Assembly (NCBI RefSeq): GCF_003585765.1
Contig: NZ_CP021235.1
Location: forward strand, 4,526,001-4,590,000
Reading direction: 5' to 3'
From: Pontibacter actiniarum
GTDB taxonomy: Bacteria; Bacteroidota; Bacteroidia; Cytophagales; Hymenobacteraceae
Length of the DNA: 64,000 bases
Position 1 is the first letter of the stretch. Every line of letters starts with the position of its first letter. This document shows, in pieces, positions 44,115 through 53,420 of this stretch. The translations under genes and the position numbers were made by a program. Below the pieces are notes generated by a model. The model searched no databases. It worked only from the letters and a program-made list of their open reading frames with translations, and was not told where the DNA came from.

Positions 44115-45158
44115 ATGAGAGAAGATTATCTCACCGGCGAAAACGAGTACATGACGCCGGCCGAACGCGACATAGACAAGGCACTCCGCCCGCTCAGCTT
44201 CCGCGACTTTACGGGGCAGGACAAGGTGGTGGAGAACCTGAAGATATTTGTGCAGGCGGCCAAACGCCGCGGCGAGGCGCTGGACCACGTGCTGCTGCAC
44301 GGGCCTCCGGGCCTGGGTAAAACCACGCTCTCGCACATCATCGCCTCGGAGCTGGATGCAGGCATTAAGATGACCTCCGGCCCGGTGCTGGACAAGCCAA
44401 GCGACCTGGCAGGCCTGCTCACCAACCTGGAGACGAACGACGTCCTGTTTATAGACGAGATTCACCGCCTGAACCCGATTGTGGAGGAGTACCTGTACTC
44501 GGCCATGGAGGACTACAAGATCGACATCATGCTCGATTCCGGCCCGAATGCCCGTTCCGTGCAGATCAGCCTGAACCCGTTTACGCTGATCGGGGCCACC
44601 ACGCGCTCCGGCTTGCTGACGGCTCCTTTGCGTGCCCGTTTCAGCATTAACTCCCGGCTGGAGTACTACGACGCCGAACTGCTGCGCTCTATCGTAAAGC
44701 GTTCTTCTGCGCTGCTGGGCGCTCCTATTCATGAGGATGCCGCCTTCGAGATTGCCCGCCGTAGCCGCGGTACGCCCCGTATCGCCAACAACCTGCTGCG
44801 CCGTACCCGCGACTTCGCACAGGTAAAGGGCGACGGTACGATAACTGTGGATATCGCTAAGTTTGCCCTCAACGCGCTGGACGTGGACCACAACGGCCTC
44901 GACGATATGGACAACCGCATCCTGATGACCATCATCGACAAGTTTAAAGGTGGCCCGGTGGGGATCACGACCATTGCCACAGCCTGCGGAGAGGAGTCGG
45001 AAACAATTGAGGAAGTATACGAGCCGTTCCTGATCCAGGAAGGCTATATCAAGCGCACGGCGCGAGGCCGCGAGGCAACGGAGCTTGCCTACAGGCACCT
45101 GGGCAAAATTCCGCCGCAGGAGATTGCTGCTGGCGGCTTGTTCAACCAACCGGAGTAA
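44115..45158 (+). CDS. ruvB: Holliday junction branch-migration ATPase RuvB
   Basis: 347 residues. The N-terminal [20 protein letters not shown], Walker [11 protein letters not shown] (62-71), Walker [13 protein letters not shown], sensor-1 [16 protein letters not shown] and the C-terminal winged-helix [20 protein letters not shown] are all present. RuvB hexamers drive branch migration with RuvA. Monocistronic; ruvA and ruvC are not in the window. Confidence 0.98.
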   Translation: MREDYLTGENEYMTPAERDIDKALRPLSFRDFTGQDKVVENLKIFVQAAKRRGEALDHVLLHGPPGLGKTTLSHIIASELDAGIKMTSGPVLDKPSDLAGLLTNLETNDVLFIDEIHRLNPIVEEYLYSAMEDYKIDIMLDSGPNARSVQISLNPFTLIGATTRSGLLTAPLRARFSINSRLEYYDAELLRSIVKRSSALLGAPIHEDAAFEIARRSRGTPRIANNLLRRTRDFAQVKGDGTITVDIAKFALNALDVDHNGLDDMDNRILMTIIDKFKGGPVGITTIATACGEESETIEEVYEPFLIQEGYIKRTARGREATELAYRHLGKIPPQEIAAGGLFNQPE

Positions 45159-45182
45159 ATAAGCTGTTTGTGATAAAGTAAA

Positions 45183-45212
45183 AAAAAGGCAGATCGTGTG
45201 GTCTGCCTTTTT
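45183..45212 (+). terminator. Terminator of ruvB
   Basis: Stem AAAAAGGCAGA (45183-45193) with TCTGCCTTTTT (45202-45212) and an 8-nt loop, 24 bp after the ruvB stop. Confidence 0.9.
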
Positions 45213-45268
45213 TGTGTATACATTGAATATGCAGATGAGAATAATGCAAATATTATAAACAAAACTAG

Positions 45269-46231
45269 CTAATGTGCGCTAAATAAAGCAAGCTGACGTT
45301 TTTCTGCTTCCTTCTTATTTCTATTCTCTCTTCCCTTGCTCGTTTCAATTGTAGTTACTCCATCATAAGCTATATGTACCTCTGTTACAGCAAAGGATGT
45401 TACTTGTATTTCTCCAAATTCCGAGAGCTTTCTACGCGTCTCTAGAACGCACGAAATTCTACTCCCATTTTTAAAAGATATCCCCTTTCGAAACACATCT
45501 TCCTTGAACTCCTCATGATTCATAAAGAAATCAATTGTTTCCCCCTTGTATATGCCCTTCCACTTAAATATACCTCTCTTCAATACAGGTGAAACAATTT
45601 CAATGTCTGCTTCCGCATCTACAATTGGAGGTAACTTATCCGATTCTATAATGTAATTTCCGAAGTCCTCTCTTAAAATTGCTAGGGGTTTTCCTATGGG
45701 CTGATTTTCACTATTTATCCTGCTGATTTCTAGCTTTGTTATTTTAGGATAACTTTCTAAAGTTTTATAAAAGTTAGATTTATGTCTGGTGATTTTTAGA
45801 TTTCTATCTAGGGCAGCCACTACAGAATCTGCGTTAATTGTATTTTGGTTTCTGTTGCTCTCATTAAGCTGTTGTTCTAACACCTTGATATTTAATCGTG
45901 CTTCATGAATTTGCAATTCAGTAAGTTGTTTAGATAACTCTTTTTGTTCTGCATCTTCTGTGAGGTAGTGAACCAATAAAGGAGTGATTACAGATAGGAC
46001 CATTGGCGTAAGCCAATGGTTTTTTATCTTGAGGAAGTATTTGTTCTTTAGACTACCCTCTTCATATGGCTCTGCTTCAACTGAAATCTTAATGTCTAGA
46101 ACATCAGATACCTCTTTGATAATTAAAAGTATTTCATGCTCACACTTGTTCCGAATGAAAGCATCCATAGTATGAGATTCATCAATAAAGAAGTAATGAA
46201 GTTCAAGTTTATTTATCAGAGGATGTCCCAT
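45269..46231 (-). CDS. AT-rich orphan membrane-associated protein of unknown function (320 aa)
   Basis: 320 residues. An N-terminal soluble part (1-70, LELHYFFIDESHTMDAFIRN) is followed by one hydrophobic segment (about 72-92, WLTPMVLSVITPLLVHYL), a heptad-like helical stretch (about 93-135, KELSKQLTELQIHEARLNIK) and a beta-rich C-terminal region of about 180 residues. I do not recognise the family. Codon use is clearly more AT-rich than ruvB and queG on either side, so it is probably acquired. The stretch between its start and queG carries seven AAGTATA copies in 211 bp. Confidence 0.65.
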   Translation of the reverse strand: MGHPLINKLELHYFFIDESHTMDAFIRNKCEHEILLIIKEVSDVLDIKISVEAEPYEEGSLKNKYFLKIKNHWLTPMVLSVITPLLVHYLTEDAEQKELSKQLTELQIHEARLNIKVLEQQLNESNRNQNTINADSVVAALDRNLKITRHKSNFYKTLESYPKITKLEISRINSENQPIGKPLAILREDFGNYIIESDKLPPIVDAEADIEIVSPVLKRGIFKWKGIYKGETIDFFMNHEEFKEDVFRKGISFKNGSRISCVLETRRKLSEFGEIQVTSFAVTEVHIAYDGVTTIETSKGRENRNKKEAEKRQLALFSAH

Positions 46232-46285
46232 AGTAGTTAATGAAGAATAGAGCAGGCTTTTGTATTTCCTTAATCTTATGATCTA

Positions 46286-46496
46286 AAGTATAAAAAAGAA
46301 AAAGTATATTATATGTGAATATATGAATTAATTGTATTGATAGAACTTTTAATCAACAGAGAAATAGGCAGTAACACAATTACTTATCGTCATCCTTAAC
46401 TTAACGGACCTTTTTCTCCCTAACTTTGTTCTTCTGAAAGTATAGCCGCCAAAGTATAAAGCGGCACCAAGTATAAATTGAGCAAAGAGAAGTATA
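46286..46496 (+). repeat. Dense cluster of AAGTATA heptamers upstream of and into queG
   Basis: Same-strand copies at 46286-46292, 46302-46308, 46438-46444, 46452-46458, 46469-46475 and 46490-46496; four of them fall within 59 bp. The last copy is inside queG codons 5-7. This is the densest local example of the window-wide motif. No promoter box is evident here. Confidence 0.75.
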
Positions 46497-47419
46497 CATA
46501 CCTGATCAAGCAAAAGGCGAAGGAGCTGGGCTTCATGTACTGCGGTGTGTCTAAGGCAGAGTTTCTGGAGGAGGAGGCACCGCGCCTGGAGCGTTGGCTT
46601 AACCAGAACATGCACGGGCAGATGCGCTACATGGAGAACCACTTCGATAAGCGCCTGGACCCGCGCCTGCTGGTGGACGGCGCCAAGTCGGTGGTGTCGC
46701 TGCTGCTCAACTATTACCCTGCCAAAGACGACCAGCAGCAGGAAGAGGATACCTATAAGGTCTCCAAGTACGCCTACGGCACCGACTACCACTTTGTGAT
46801 AAAGGATAAGCTGAAGACGCTGCTGAGCTACATAAACGAGGAGATAGGGGAGGTAGGCGGCCGCTGCTTCGTAGACTCTGCCCCGGTAATGGATAAGGCT
46901 TGGGCGAAGAAGAGCGGCTTGGGCTGGGTGGGCAAAAGCTCCAACCTGATCACGCCGCAGGTGGGCAGCTTCTACTTTATAGCCGAGCTGATCATAGACC
47001 TGGACCTGGAATACGACGGGCCCATAAAAGACTACTGCGGCTCCTGCACCCGTTGCCTGGATGCCTGCCCGACCGGCGCCATCACCGAGCCTTATGTGGT
47101 AGACGGCAGCAAGTGCATCTCCTACTTCACCATTGAGCTAAAAGACCAACTGCCAAGCGAGATGAACGGCAAGTTCGGCAACTGGGTCTTCGGCTGCGAC
47201 ATCTGCCAGGACGTGTGCCCCTGGAACCGCTTCAGCAAGCCGCACAGCGAACCAGCGTTTGCGCCGCACCCGGAGCTAAAAACGCTTAAAACCAGCGACT
47301 GGCAGGAGCTGACGCACGAAGTGTTTTCACAGCTGTTCAAGAAGTCAGCCGTAAAGCGCACGGGCTACAATGGCCTGGTGCGCAACATCCGCTTTGTTCA
47401 GGAAGATTCAGATAAGTAG
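46478..47419 (+). CDS. queG: Epoxyqueuosine reductase QueG
   Basis: 313 residues from a TTG start. The cobalamin-binding N-terminal part has [11 protein letters not shown] and [20 protein letters not shown]. Two 4Fe-4S motifs follow: [16 protein letters not shown] and [11 protein letters not shown]. QueG reduces epoxyqueuosine to queuosine in tRNA. No C-terminal HEAT repeat is present, matching the short form of the enzyme. The TTG start is supported by alignment of [18 protein letters not shown] with typical N-termini and by the lack of a usable ATG upstream. Confidence 0.95.
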   Translation: MSKEKYTYLIKQKAKELGFMYCGVSKAEFLEEEAPRLERWLNQNMHGQMRYMENHFDKRLDPRLLVDGAKSVVSLLLNYYPAKDDQQQEEDTYKVSKYAYGTDYHFVIKDKLKTLLSYINEEIGEVGGRCFVDSAPVMDKAWAKKSGLGWVGKSSNLITPQVGSFYFIAELIIDLDLEYDGPIKDYCGSCTRCLDACPTGAITEPYVVDGSKCISYFTIELKDQLPSEMNGKFGNWVFGCDICQDVCPWNRFSKPHSEPAFAPHPELKTLKTSDWQELTHEVFSQLFKKSAVKRTGYNGLVRNIRFVQEDSDK

Positions 47420-47420
47420 G

Positions 47421-47621
47421 CTAGGCAATTACACTCGCAGATTTCGAAAATACCTTGTTCAGGATGAGCAGGTACATGCCTGAGAATTGGTCGTAGCACC
47501 ATTGCTTTAGCTGCTGTATTTCTTCCTGCCCTAAAACTTTAAATGCTTTTCTCAGCTCTTTTTCAAACAACATCTTGTCGAAGCTCACCTTCAACAGAAT
47601 GGTTTTAACGTATTCCAACAT
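47421..47621 (-). CDS. Small conserved hypothetical protein (66 aa)
   Basis: 66 residues if started at the ATG at 47621 (MLEYVKTILLKVSFDKMLFE). The frame is open to 47747, but the extra 42 residues look like untranslated leader. The pattern MLEYVKTIL-KVSFD-LFEKEL-KA-L, then QLKQWCYDQF, recurs in small Bacteroidota proteins of unknown function. It abuts the queG stop codon (1 bp between). Confidence 0.55.
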   Translation of the reverse strand: MLEYVKTILLKVSFDKMLFEKELRKAFKVLGQEEIQQLKQWCYDQFSGMYLLILNKVFSKSASVIA

Positions 47622-47759
47622 TTTGGTAATAGAAAGTAGTAGTTTGTTTCCTAACACGGGTACTGTTAATAATACGGAAGAGAAGGGAAAAGGTGCTGGT
47701 AAAGCGTTATAATTATATTGGATATTAGTTAAAGTCTTGATTTTCATTGTAGAAATAAA

Positions 47760-47793
47760 GCAAAAGGGGCTGCTCTACGGCGGCCCCTTTTGC
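47760..47793 (-). terminator. Terminator after the ferritin-like gene pair
   Basis: Stem GCAAAAGGGGC (47760-47770) with GCCCCTTTTGC (47783-47793), extended inward with mismatches, 21 bp after the stop at 47815 on the minus strand. Confidence 0.8.
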
Positions 47794-47814
47794 TTGGAAA
47801 GGCTGTTGCGGGTG

Positions 47815-48618
47815 CTATTTCACAATAAAAAGCTCGGCAATGTCATTAACGATAGCCATGCTCAGTGGCTCGTCAAAGGCTTCGGTTACCTGCTCTGGCG
47901 CCACATTTGACACCTGCGGCACGTTTACCCCGGCCTGCACCGTCTGGTCTTCGCCCTGGTAAACTGGTTCTGCCGGTGCTGGTACCATCTCACCCTCCGG
48001 ACCGCCGGTTATCCAGCCCTTCAGCCCGCGGATTCGGCGCACAATGGCTGCATGGCGTGCCTCCACGGAGTGTATCTGCAGGGCGGCCGTCAGTATAGCG
48101 GGGTTGCCGGCAAGGTTTGCCGCCTGCCCTTTGTAGGCGCGCACACCGGTATCCTCAAAAGCCTGCGACAGCGTGAGAAACACCTGCGCGTCGGAGTTCC
48201 AGGTCGGAAACGCGCCTCCTGCAGAAAAATCAAAGGTAGGTGCGTCTATCGGAGTGCCTCCCAGGCTCGTAATCGCCGACTTCAGGAAGTTGACGTGGGC
48301 CAGCTCGTTATCGCGCACCTCCATAAAGAACTCCCTGTTATCGCCCAGGTTAAGGGCGGTCGCGGCTAGCGCCTGCTCGTAGAAGTTATACTCCAGGTAC
48401 TCCAGTGTGAGGGCGTAGTTCAGGATATCCACAATGCTGTTGGTGGACTGGCCGTAGGCTTTCTTAAACATGCTGCCCATGGCCAGCGGCACAGCCGCCA
48501 GGGCTACTTTTTTGCCGAAGCTTCCAAAGCCGCTCATGGCGGCGCGGCGAGAGGCGAGGCGGTCGTATACTTCCGGGTCTACTTTCTCAATGTCTTTGAT
48601 GATCTTAAATATATTCAT
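47815..48618 (-). CDS. Ferritin-like domain protein (exported, DUF4439/dessication-type)
   Basis: 267 residues. After a short charged N-terminus comes a hydrophobic stretch (about 33-50, FGKKVALAAVPLAMGSMF) resembling a twin-arginine-type or anchor sequence (preceded by SRRAAMSGF). The ferritin-like helices include ILNYALTLEYLEYNFYEQAL, FFMEVRDNELAHVNFLKSAI and IHSVEARHAAIVRRIRG, providing the Glu/His carboxylate-bridge pattern. Similar proteins occur in desiccation-linked families. A Pro/Gln-rich C-terminal region precedes a final MAIVNDIAELFIVK. Iron binding is inferred; enzymatic activity is unknown. Confidence 0.8.
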   Translation of the reverse strand: MNIFKIIKDIEKVDPEVYDRLASRRAAMSGFGSFGKKVALAAVPLAMGSMFKKAYGQSTNSIVDILNYALTLEYLEYNFYEQALAATALNLGDNREFFMEVRDNELAHVNFLKSAITSLGGTPIDAPTFDFSAGGAFPTWNSDAQVFLTLSQAFEDTGVRAYKGQAANLAGNPAILTAALQIHSVEARHAAIVRRIRGLKGWITGGPEGEMVPAPAEPVYQGEDQTVQAGVNVPQVSNVAPEQVTEAFDEPLSMAIVNDIAELFIVK

Positions 48619-48636
48619 GTCTGGTCCTCCTGTTGC

Positions 48637-49368
48637 TTATTGGGGTAAATTGCTAAAGTCGATTTCTGTGGTGATAAACGGTGCGGCAGCGGCCAGCACA
48701 GCGCTTGGCATCATGGCGCGGTCCAATCCGTCCTCGTCGATAAACTCCTCGCCGAAACGGCCGTTGCCGGCGATCAAATCATCGATGGCGGCGGCATGGC
48801 GCGCCTCTACCGACACAATTTTACCCGCAAGCAGCAGATAGTCCAGGCCAACGCCGGTGTCTGTGAGCAGCTTGCCTGCGCCGTTGTAGGCGGCCACCCC
48901 CAGGTTTTCGAATGTCTTGGCCGTCTGCAGGATGCTGCTCTTGTCGTTGAAGTTTACACTGCTGAAATCCACCTCCAGGGCCGGAATGGCGTTGGAGCCC
49001 AGGGCTGCCTTAAACAGCTCGCGGTGCGCTACCTCGTGCGCCTTCAGGTCCATCATCACGTTCATCTCATCGGAGGTAAGGGCGTTGCCGGCCTCAGCCA
49101 CCACCATGGTATAGAAAGCCGCTTCCAGTTGTTCCAAAGCATAGGCATAGTTCAGGACCCCGACGTCCCCCGAGCCCAGGTTAACCGCACCGACAGGCGG
49201 CGGCGTCATGTCATCGTCATCGTCGTCATCGCAGGCGGTGGTCAGCAGTATGGTGGCCGCGGCGGCAGAGGCGGAGGCGTAGCGGAAAAAGGTGCGGCGC
49301 TGCATGGGGAGCTGCAGGTGCTTGCCCAGGCCCTCCTCGTTTTCAACAGGTTTAGTTTCTTTACTCAT
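48637..49368 (-). CDS. Ferritin-like domain lipoprotein with twin-arginine signal
   Basis: 243 residues. The signal region MQRRTFFRYASASAAAATIL combines a twin-arginine motif with a lipobox LTTAC (Cys46), followed by seven Asp residues (47-53), an acidic run reminiscent of the lipoprotein surface-export signal of Bacteroidota. The ferritin-like helices contain NYAYALEQLEAAFYTMVV, LKAHEVAHRELFKAAL and VSVEARHAAAIDDLIAG. It is 18 bp upstream of a paralogous gene, so the two are co-transcribed and may form a hetero-oligomer (inference). Confidence 0.82.
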   Translation of the reverse strand: MSKETKPVENEEGLGKHLQLPMQRRTFFRYASASAAAATILLTTACDDDDDDDMTPPPVGAVNLGSGDVGVLNYAYALEQLEAAFYTMVVAEAGNALTSDEMNVMMDLKAHEVAHRELFKAALGSNAIPALEVDFSSVNFNDKSSILQTAKTFENLGVAAYNGAGKLLTDTGVGLDYLLLAGKIVSVEARHAAAIDDLIAGNGRFGEEFIDEDGLDRAMMPSAVLAAAAPFITTEIDFSNLPQ

Positions 49369-49836
49369 AATTTTACTTTTTTATGTTGATAGATTGCTGA
49401 CTTTGCAGAACTTGTTCTGGAGAGCGGTATCGCCTGGAAACCTGCCTGTTGCCCTGCAAAGTTTCATAACCTACGGGGGCCATTTGCGGCCGGATTTGTA
49501 CTGAGCTGTAAAAAAATGGTTCTCCGCAGCCGCCAAAGCTTCTATCCGTTTGTCTGTATATAGCATTATAAGCTGCAGAAAAGGGGCTTTAAAGGCAGTA
49601 CGGTAGTGTTTAAAGAAGATGAGGCGGTGCCGTGCGCTGTGTTATTGGCTGCAGGAAAAGCCACGTTGTTGCATGCTTTTTTTCAGTTTTTGGCAGGGAT
49701 GGTATATTGATTTGCACTTTTTTATTCTGGAAACCGTGCCGTTGGCTACTATGAAAAAACTGTGGCAGAAGCTCAGAAACAGAGCCTTGGAATCGTTAGA
49801 TTTGCATTGTTGGTTTTCTGTTAGCATTTTGCCTCC
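49369..49836. other. 468-bp gap between the divergent ferritin-like pair and the BatD gene
   Basis: No credible gene; a 76-codon plus-strand frame at 49619-49849 is Cys/Trp-rich and overlaps the BatD start, so it is rejected. A TAGATTTG box (49797-49804) lies 33 bp before the BatD ATG and may be its -7 element, without a -33 partner. Both flanking operons must start transcription here. Confidence 0.4.
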
Positions 49837-51285
49837 ATGCGATTCTTAGCCCTGACTCTTCTTCTTTGCCTTGCCTTATTTGTGCCTGCCCGGGCACAGC
49901 AGGCCAGCATTGAGTTAGGAAAGAGCCCGCTGCCCCTGAACCAGTACTTTACGGTGTCGGTGCGCCTGCAAAATCAGCAGCTGAAAGAATACACTCCCTT
50001 CCCGGAAATTGAAGGCTTTAAGAAAAGCAACAAGTACTCCTCCACCAAAACCATCATTACCGGAGGGACCACCACCACCATCCTCACCATCACCCAAAAC
50101 TACGCACCGCTGGAAGAAGGGGAGTATACTTTAAAGCCCTTCTCGATGAAGGTGAACGGGCAGACGCTACAGTCGAAGGGGATGGAGCTAAAGGTGACGC
50201 CGATGCAGGCCAATGCGCCTCCGGTCTCTAACCTGCCCCCCGACCTGATCACGCTCGACGAGGAGCAGGAGGCTCTGGAACAGGAGGAGGCCCCTGAGTT
50301 TGTAGACAAGGACGATAACGCGTTTCTCTCGCTGTACACGAGCAAAAACGAGGTGTTTGTGGGGGAGGGAGTGCACGTGGCACTGTACTTTTACCTGGCC
50401 GAAGAAGACCAGCGCCTGCTAGATTTCTACGATTTCGGCAACCAGATCACCGGCATCCTGCGCCAGCTGAAACAGCCGAACGCGTGGGAGGAAACCTTTG
50501 ACTTTACAGAGATTACCCCGGAAAACGTGACGGTGCAGGGAGAACCGTACCTTCGGTTCAAGCTGTATGAGGCAGTGCTGTTCCCCATCAACCTGGAGCC
50601 CCTGCAGTTTCCGCAGCTGCAGCTCCGGATGATCAAGTATAAAGTAGCTAAAAAACCAACCCTGGTGGCCGAAGAGCGGCAGGAAGGCTATAAAACATTC
50701 TACTCCCGGCCCAAAACCGTGGAAGTGAAGGAGCTGCCGCCGCACCCTTTGCGCAACGTGGTGCCAGTGGGGAACTACCGGCTACGCGAGCGCCTGTCGC
50801 AGCGAAGTGTGCCGGTAAACAAGAGCTTTACCTATGTTTTCCAGGTGGAGGGAGAGGGCAATCTGGCTGCGATTATGCCACCTGTGCCCGAAGCGCCCCC
50901 AGGGCTTGAGTTCTACCCGCCGGATGTGCAGCAGGACGTGACCAAGCGGTCGGGAAGGGTGCTGGGGGCCAAGAGCTTTTCGTACGCAGTGCTGCCCCGC
51001 GAGCCGGGTGCCTACGCACTGGGCAGTGCCATGGAGTGGATCTACTTTAACCCTGCCACCGCTGCCTACGACACGCTGCGGCCAACGCTGCAGGTGCAAA
51101 TAACCGGTGCCCGCGACAGCGATGCGCAGGTGCTGTCCAGAGATCTGGGTTCTTTTTATAACATCATCGAAAACGAAGACAACACGCTGGTCGATTTGCA
51201 CCTCTTCGAGGAGATCAAGCGCTACACCAACATTATTCTGCTGGTGCTGCTGGCGGTGTCGGCTTTCGTTTTCATAAAGAAATAA
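49837..51285 (+). CDS. BatD-family protein (aerotolerance-type, membrane-anchored)
   Basis: 482 residues. A signal peptide ([20 protein letters not shown]) is followed by beta-sandwich repeats typical of Bat[47 protein letters not shown] and [19 protein letters not shown]. One C-terminal transmembrane helix (about 463-480, [18 protein letters not shown]) anchors it. BatD proteins are linked to MoxR/VWA systems and oxygen tolerance in Bacteroides. Here it stands 2 bp before aroC instead of in a bat operon; the moxR gene in this window is 24 kb away. Confidence 0.82.
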   Translation: MRFLALTLLLCLALFVPARAQQASIELGKSPLPLNQYFTVSVRLQNQQLKEYTPFPEIEGFKKSNKYSSTKTIITGGTTTTILTITQNYAPLEEGEYTLKPFSMKVNGQTLQSKGMELKVTPMQANAPPVSNLPPDLITLDEEQEALEQEEAPEFVDKDDNAFLSLYTSKNEVFVGEGVHVALYFYLAEEDQRLLDFYDFGNQITGILRQLKQPNAWEETFDFTEITPENVTVQGEPYLRFKLYEAVLFPINLEPLQFPQLQLRMIKYKVAKKPTLVAEERQEGYKTFYSRPKTVEVKELPPHPLRNVVPVGNYRLRERLSQRSVPVNKSFTYVFQVEGEGNLAAIMPPVPEAPPGLEFYPPDVQQDVTKRSGRVLGAKSFSYAVLPREPGAYALGSAMEWIYFNPATAAYDTLRPTLQVQITGARDSDAQVLSRDLGSFYNIIENEDNTLVDLHLFEEIKRYTNIILLVLLAVSAFVFIKK

Positions 51286-51287
51286 GT

Positions 51288-52367
51288 ATGAGCAATTCTT
51301 ACGGAAGCGTTTTCCGGATAACAACCTTCGGCGAGTCGCACGGCGCGGCCGTTGGGGTGATAGTGGACGGTTGCCCGGCAGGGCTGGAGATCACCACAGA
51401 GGAGATTCAGCAGGCGCTGGACCGCCGCCGCCCCGGCCAGTCTGATATCACCACTCCCCGCAAAGAGGAGGACAAGGTAACGATACTTTCGGGTATGTTT
51501 GAGGGCAAGACGACCGGCACGCCCATTGCCATGGTGGTCAACAACAAAGACCAGCACAGCCACGACTACAGCCACATTGCGCAAGCCTTCCGCCCATCGC
51601 ACGCCGATTATACTTACACCACCAAGTATGGCCTGCGCGATTACCGTGGCGGTGGCCGCAGCTCTGCCCGCGAAACAGTGGCCAGAGTAGCAGCCGGTGC
51701 CCTGGCCGCCAAATTGCTGCAGCACCACGGCATCACCGTGCAGGCCTATGTGTCGCAGGTAGGGCCGGTGAAGCTGCGCAAGCCGTACCACAAGCTGGAT
51801 CTGAGCCAGATAGACTCGAACAAAGTGCGCTGCCCCGACGGTAAAATTGCCGCCCGTATGATTGGTGTGGTCGAGGAGGCCCGTGATAACCTGGATACCA
51901 TCGGCGGTGTGGTCAGCTGCGTGATAAAGGGCGTTCCGGCCGGCCTGGGGGAGCCCGTGTTTGACAAGCTGCATGCAGAGCTGGGTAAGGCCATGCTAAG
52001 TATAAACGCCGTGAAAGGCTTTGAGTACGGCAGTGGCTTTGAAGGTGTAAAGCTGAATGGCTCACAGCATAACGATCAGTTTTACACGGATGACGAGGGC
52101 AACGTGCGCACCCGCACGAATAACTCGGGCGGCATACAGGGCGGCATCAGCAACGGGCAGGATATTTACTTTAATGTTGCCTTTAAGCCTGTGGCTACCA
52201 TCCTGCAGCCGCAAACAACTATAAACGATGCCGGCGAGGAAATTACGCTACAAGGCAAAGGCCGCCACGACCCTTGTGTGTTGCCGCGCGCTGTACCTAT
52301 TGTAGATGCTATGGCAGCCTTAGTGATCGCGGATTTCCTGCTGCGGCAGCGCGTAAACAAGTTGTAG
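51288..52367 (+). CDS. aroC: Chorismate synthase
   Basis: 359 residues. Signature sequences [53 protein letters not shown] and [20 protein letters not shown] are all present. FMN-dependent conversion of EPSP to chorismate, the last common step to aromatic amino acids. It starts 2 bp after the BatD gene stops and is translationally coupled to it. Confidence 0.98.
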   Translation: MSNSYGSVFRITTFGESHGAAVGVIVDGCPAGLEITTEEIQQALDRRRPGQSDITTPRKEEDKVTILSGMFEGKTTGTPIAMVVNNKDQHSHDYSHIAQAFRPSHADYTYTTKYGLRDYRGGGRSSARETVARVAAGALAAKLLQHHGITVQAYVSQVGPVKLRKPYHKLDLSQIDSNKVRCPDGKIAARMIGVVEEARDNLDTIGGVVSCVIKGVPAGLGEPVFDKLHAELGKAMLSINAVKGFEYGSGFEGVKLNGSQHNDQFYTDDEGNVRTRTNNSGGIQGGISNGQDIYFNVAFKPVATILQPQTTINDAGEEITLQGKGRHDPCVLPRAVPIVDAMAALVIADFLLRQRVNKL

Positions 52368-52385
52368 CTGATTAAAGCAGCAGCC

Positions 52386-52618
52386 CTAGGTAAAGGTGCG
52401 CGTGGGCACACGTCCCCGTTGGAGTAGTTCCTCCTCATAGTGGGTGGGCCGGCAAAAGCCGTTTGTCAGGAGGGGGGTTCTCGTGCTGGCCCGCAGCGTG
52501 GTTCTGTCGTTGTGGTCAGTGATGGTGAAACCTTTTGTGCTAAGGCTGCCCTGGAGCAGCGGCCCTACCCCGGAGAAAGGCTCGTGGAGTAACCGGAACT
52601 TAACATCCAGCTGTAGCA
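52386..52618 (-). other. Possible gene remnant or small gene in the 307-bp gap after aroC
   Basis: A minus-strand frame of about 77 codons from a TTG at 52618 reads LLQLDVKFRLLHEPFSGVGP, then LLQGSLSTKGFTITDHNDRT and ends RGRVPTRTFT. It has protein-like composition but no recognised family. It lies directly downstream of the carboxypeptidase-regulatory-like gene on the same strand. The rest of 52368-52674 shows nothing else. Confidence 0.25.
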
Positions 52619-52674
52619 ATGCAGGCGCCGTCTCATTCTTTGCACGGCTCAGTGTATAGCACGGAAGATAAGAT

Positions 52675-53271
52675 TTACTTGTACCTGATCGGGATACTGA
52701 ACAGCTTAACGTCACTGGGCACCAGGATCCGCTTTTGCTGTTGCATCTGCTGCTGCTGAAGGCCATGCGCTGCACTGGCCTCAGAGTCCATCGCAGGCCC
52801 ATCTGTGGCATATTCACCTGGCACTTCGCCTACGTTTACCTTAGGTGTGTGCGTTGCTGGTAGCTTGACTTTAGCAATAGCTGCTCTCAGGTCACGCTCG
52901 GTCGCCCATGGCATTACATCCACTGTAGGAAGCTCGGTTGCCTGCTCCTGAAGGGTAACAGTTGTAGCGTAGCTGTGGGTGCTTATATCCTCCGGAATCA
53001 GGACGTACTGCTTTCCATAGCCTAGCATGCTGATAACCACGCTGTCGCCGGCAAGCACTGGCATCGAAAAGTAACCGCCTTCGCTGGTGTGTGTGCCACG
53101 GGTGGTGTGGGGTACATACACTGCAGCCCCTCTCAATCCTGCTTTCTCATCTCCGCCGGTCTGCACAATGCCGGATAACTGCACCACATGCTCCTGTGCA
53201 AAGGCAGTAGCTGTGCTTAAAAGCACAGTTAAAAAGGCCAACGCCAGGCGAGAAGCGGTGTTTGTTTTCAT
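52675..53271 (-). CDS. Exported protein with a carboxypeptidase-regulatory-like domain
   Basis: 198 residues. Signal peptide MKTNTASRLALAFLTVLLST with cleavage after TAFAQ, then a CarboxypepD_reg-like beta sandwich (about 30-115: VQLSGIVQTGGDEKAGLRGA, AVYVPHTTRGTHTSEGGYFS, DSVVISMLGYGKQYV). The last 80 residues are Ala/Gln-rich and end LFSIPIRYK. In Bacteroidota this domain also forms the N-terminus of TonB receptors, but here it is free-standing. Function unknown. Confidence 0.75.
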   Translation of the reverse strand: MKTNTASRLALAFLTVLLSTATAFAQEHVVQLSGIVQTGGDEKAGLRGAAVYVPHTTRGTHTSEGGYFSMPVLAGDSVVISMLGYGKQYVLIPEDISTHSYATTVTLQEQATELPTVDVMPWATERDLRAAIAKVKLPATHTPKVNVGEVPGEYATDGPAMDSEASAAHGLQQQQMQQQKRILVPSDVKLFSIPIRYK

Positions 53272-53369
53272 AGGCAGGAGTTACGGCTTCGCACAGCTTG
53301 TATATAAATATATAACTTTAACGATAAAGCCGTGTGTATATTTTGCTTTGCCTCAGCAGGAGCCATAAA

Positions 53370-53403
53370 AAAAGCCTCCCCTACGCAAGTAAAGGAGGCT
53401 TTT
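53370..53403 (-). terminator. Terminator of the antiporter gene
   Basis: Stem AAAAGCCTCC (53370-53379) with GGAGGCTTTT (53394-53403), preceded on the left by an A-run that gives the T-run on the minus strand. Confidence 0.88.
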
Positions 53404-53420
53404 AAGCTTAGCTGTTACAC

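Noticed and set aside
49619..49849. 76-codon plus-strand frame before the BatD gene
   Set aside because: Cys/Trp/Phe-rich, overlaps the BatD start, and no family resemblance.
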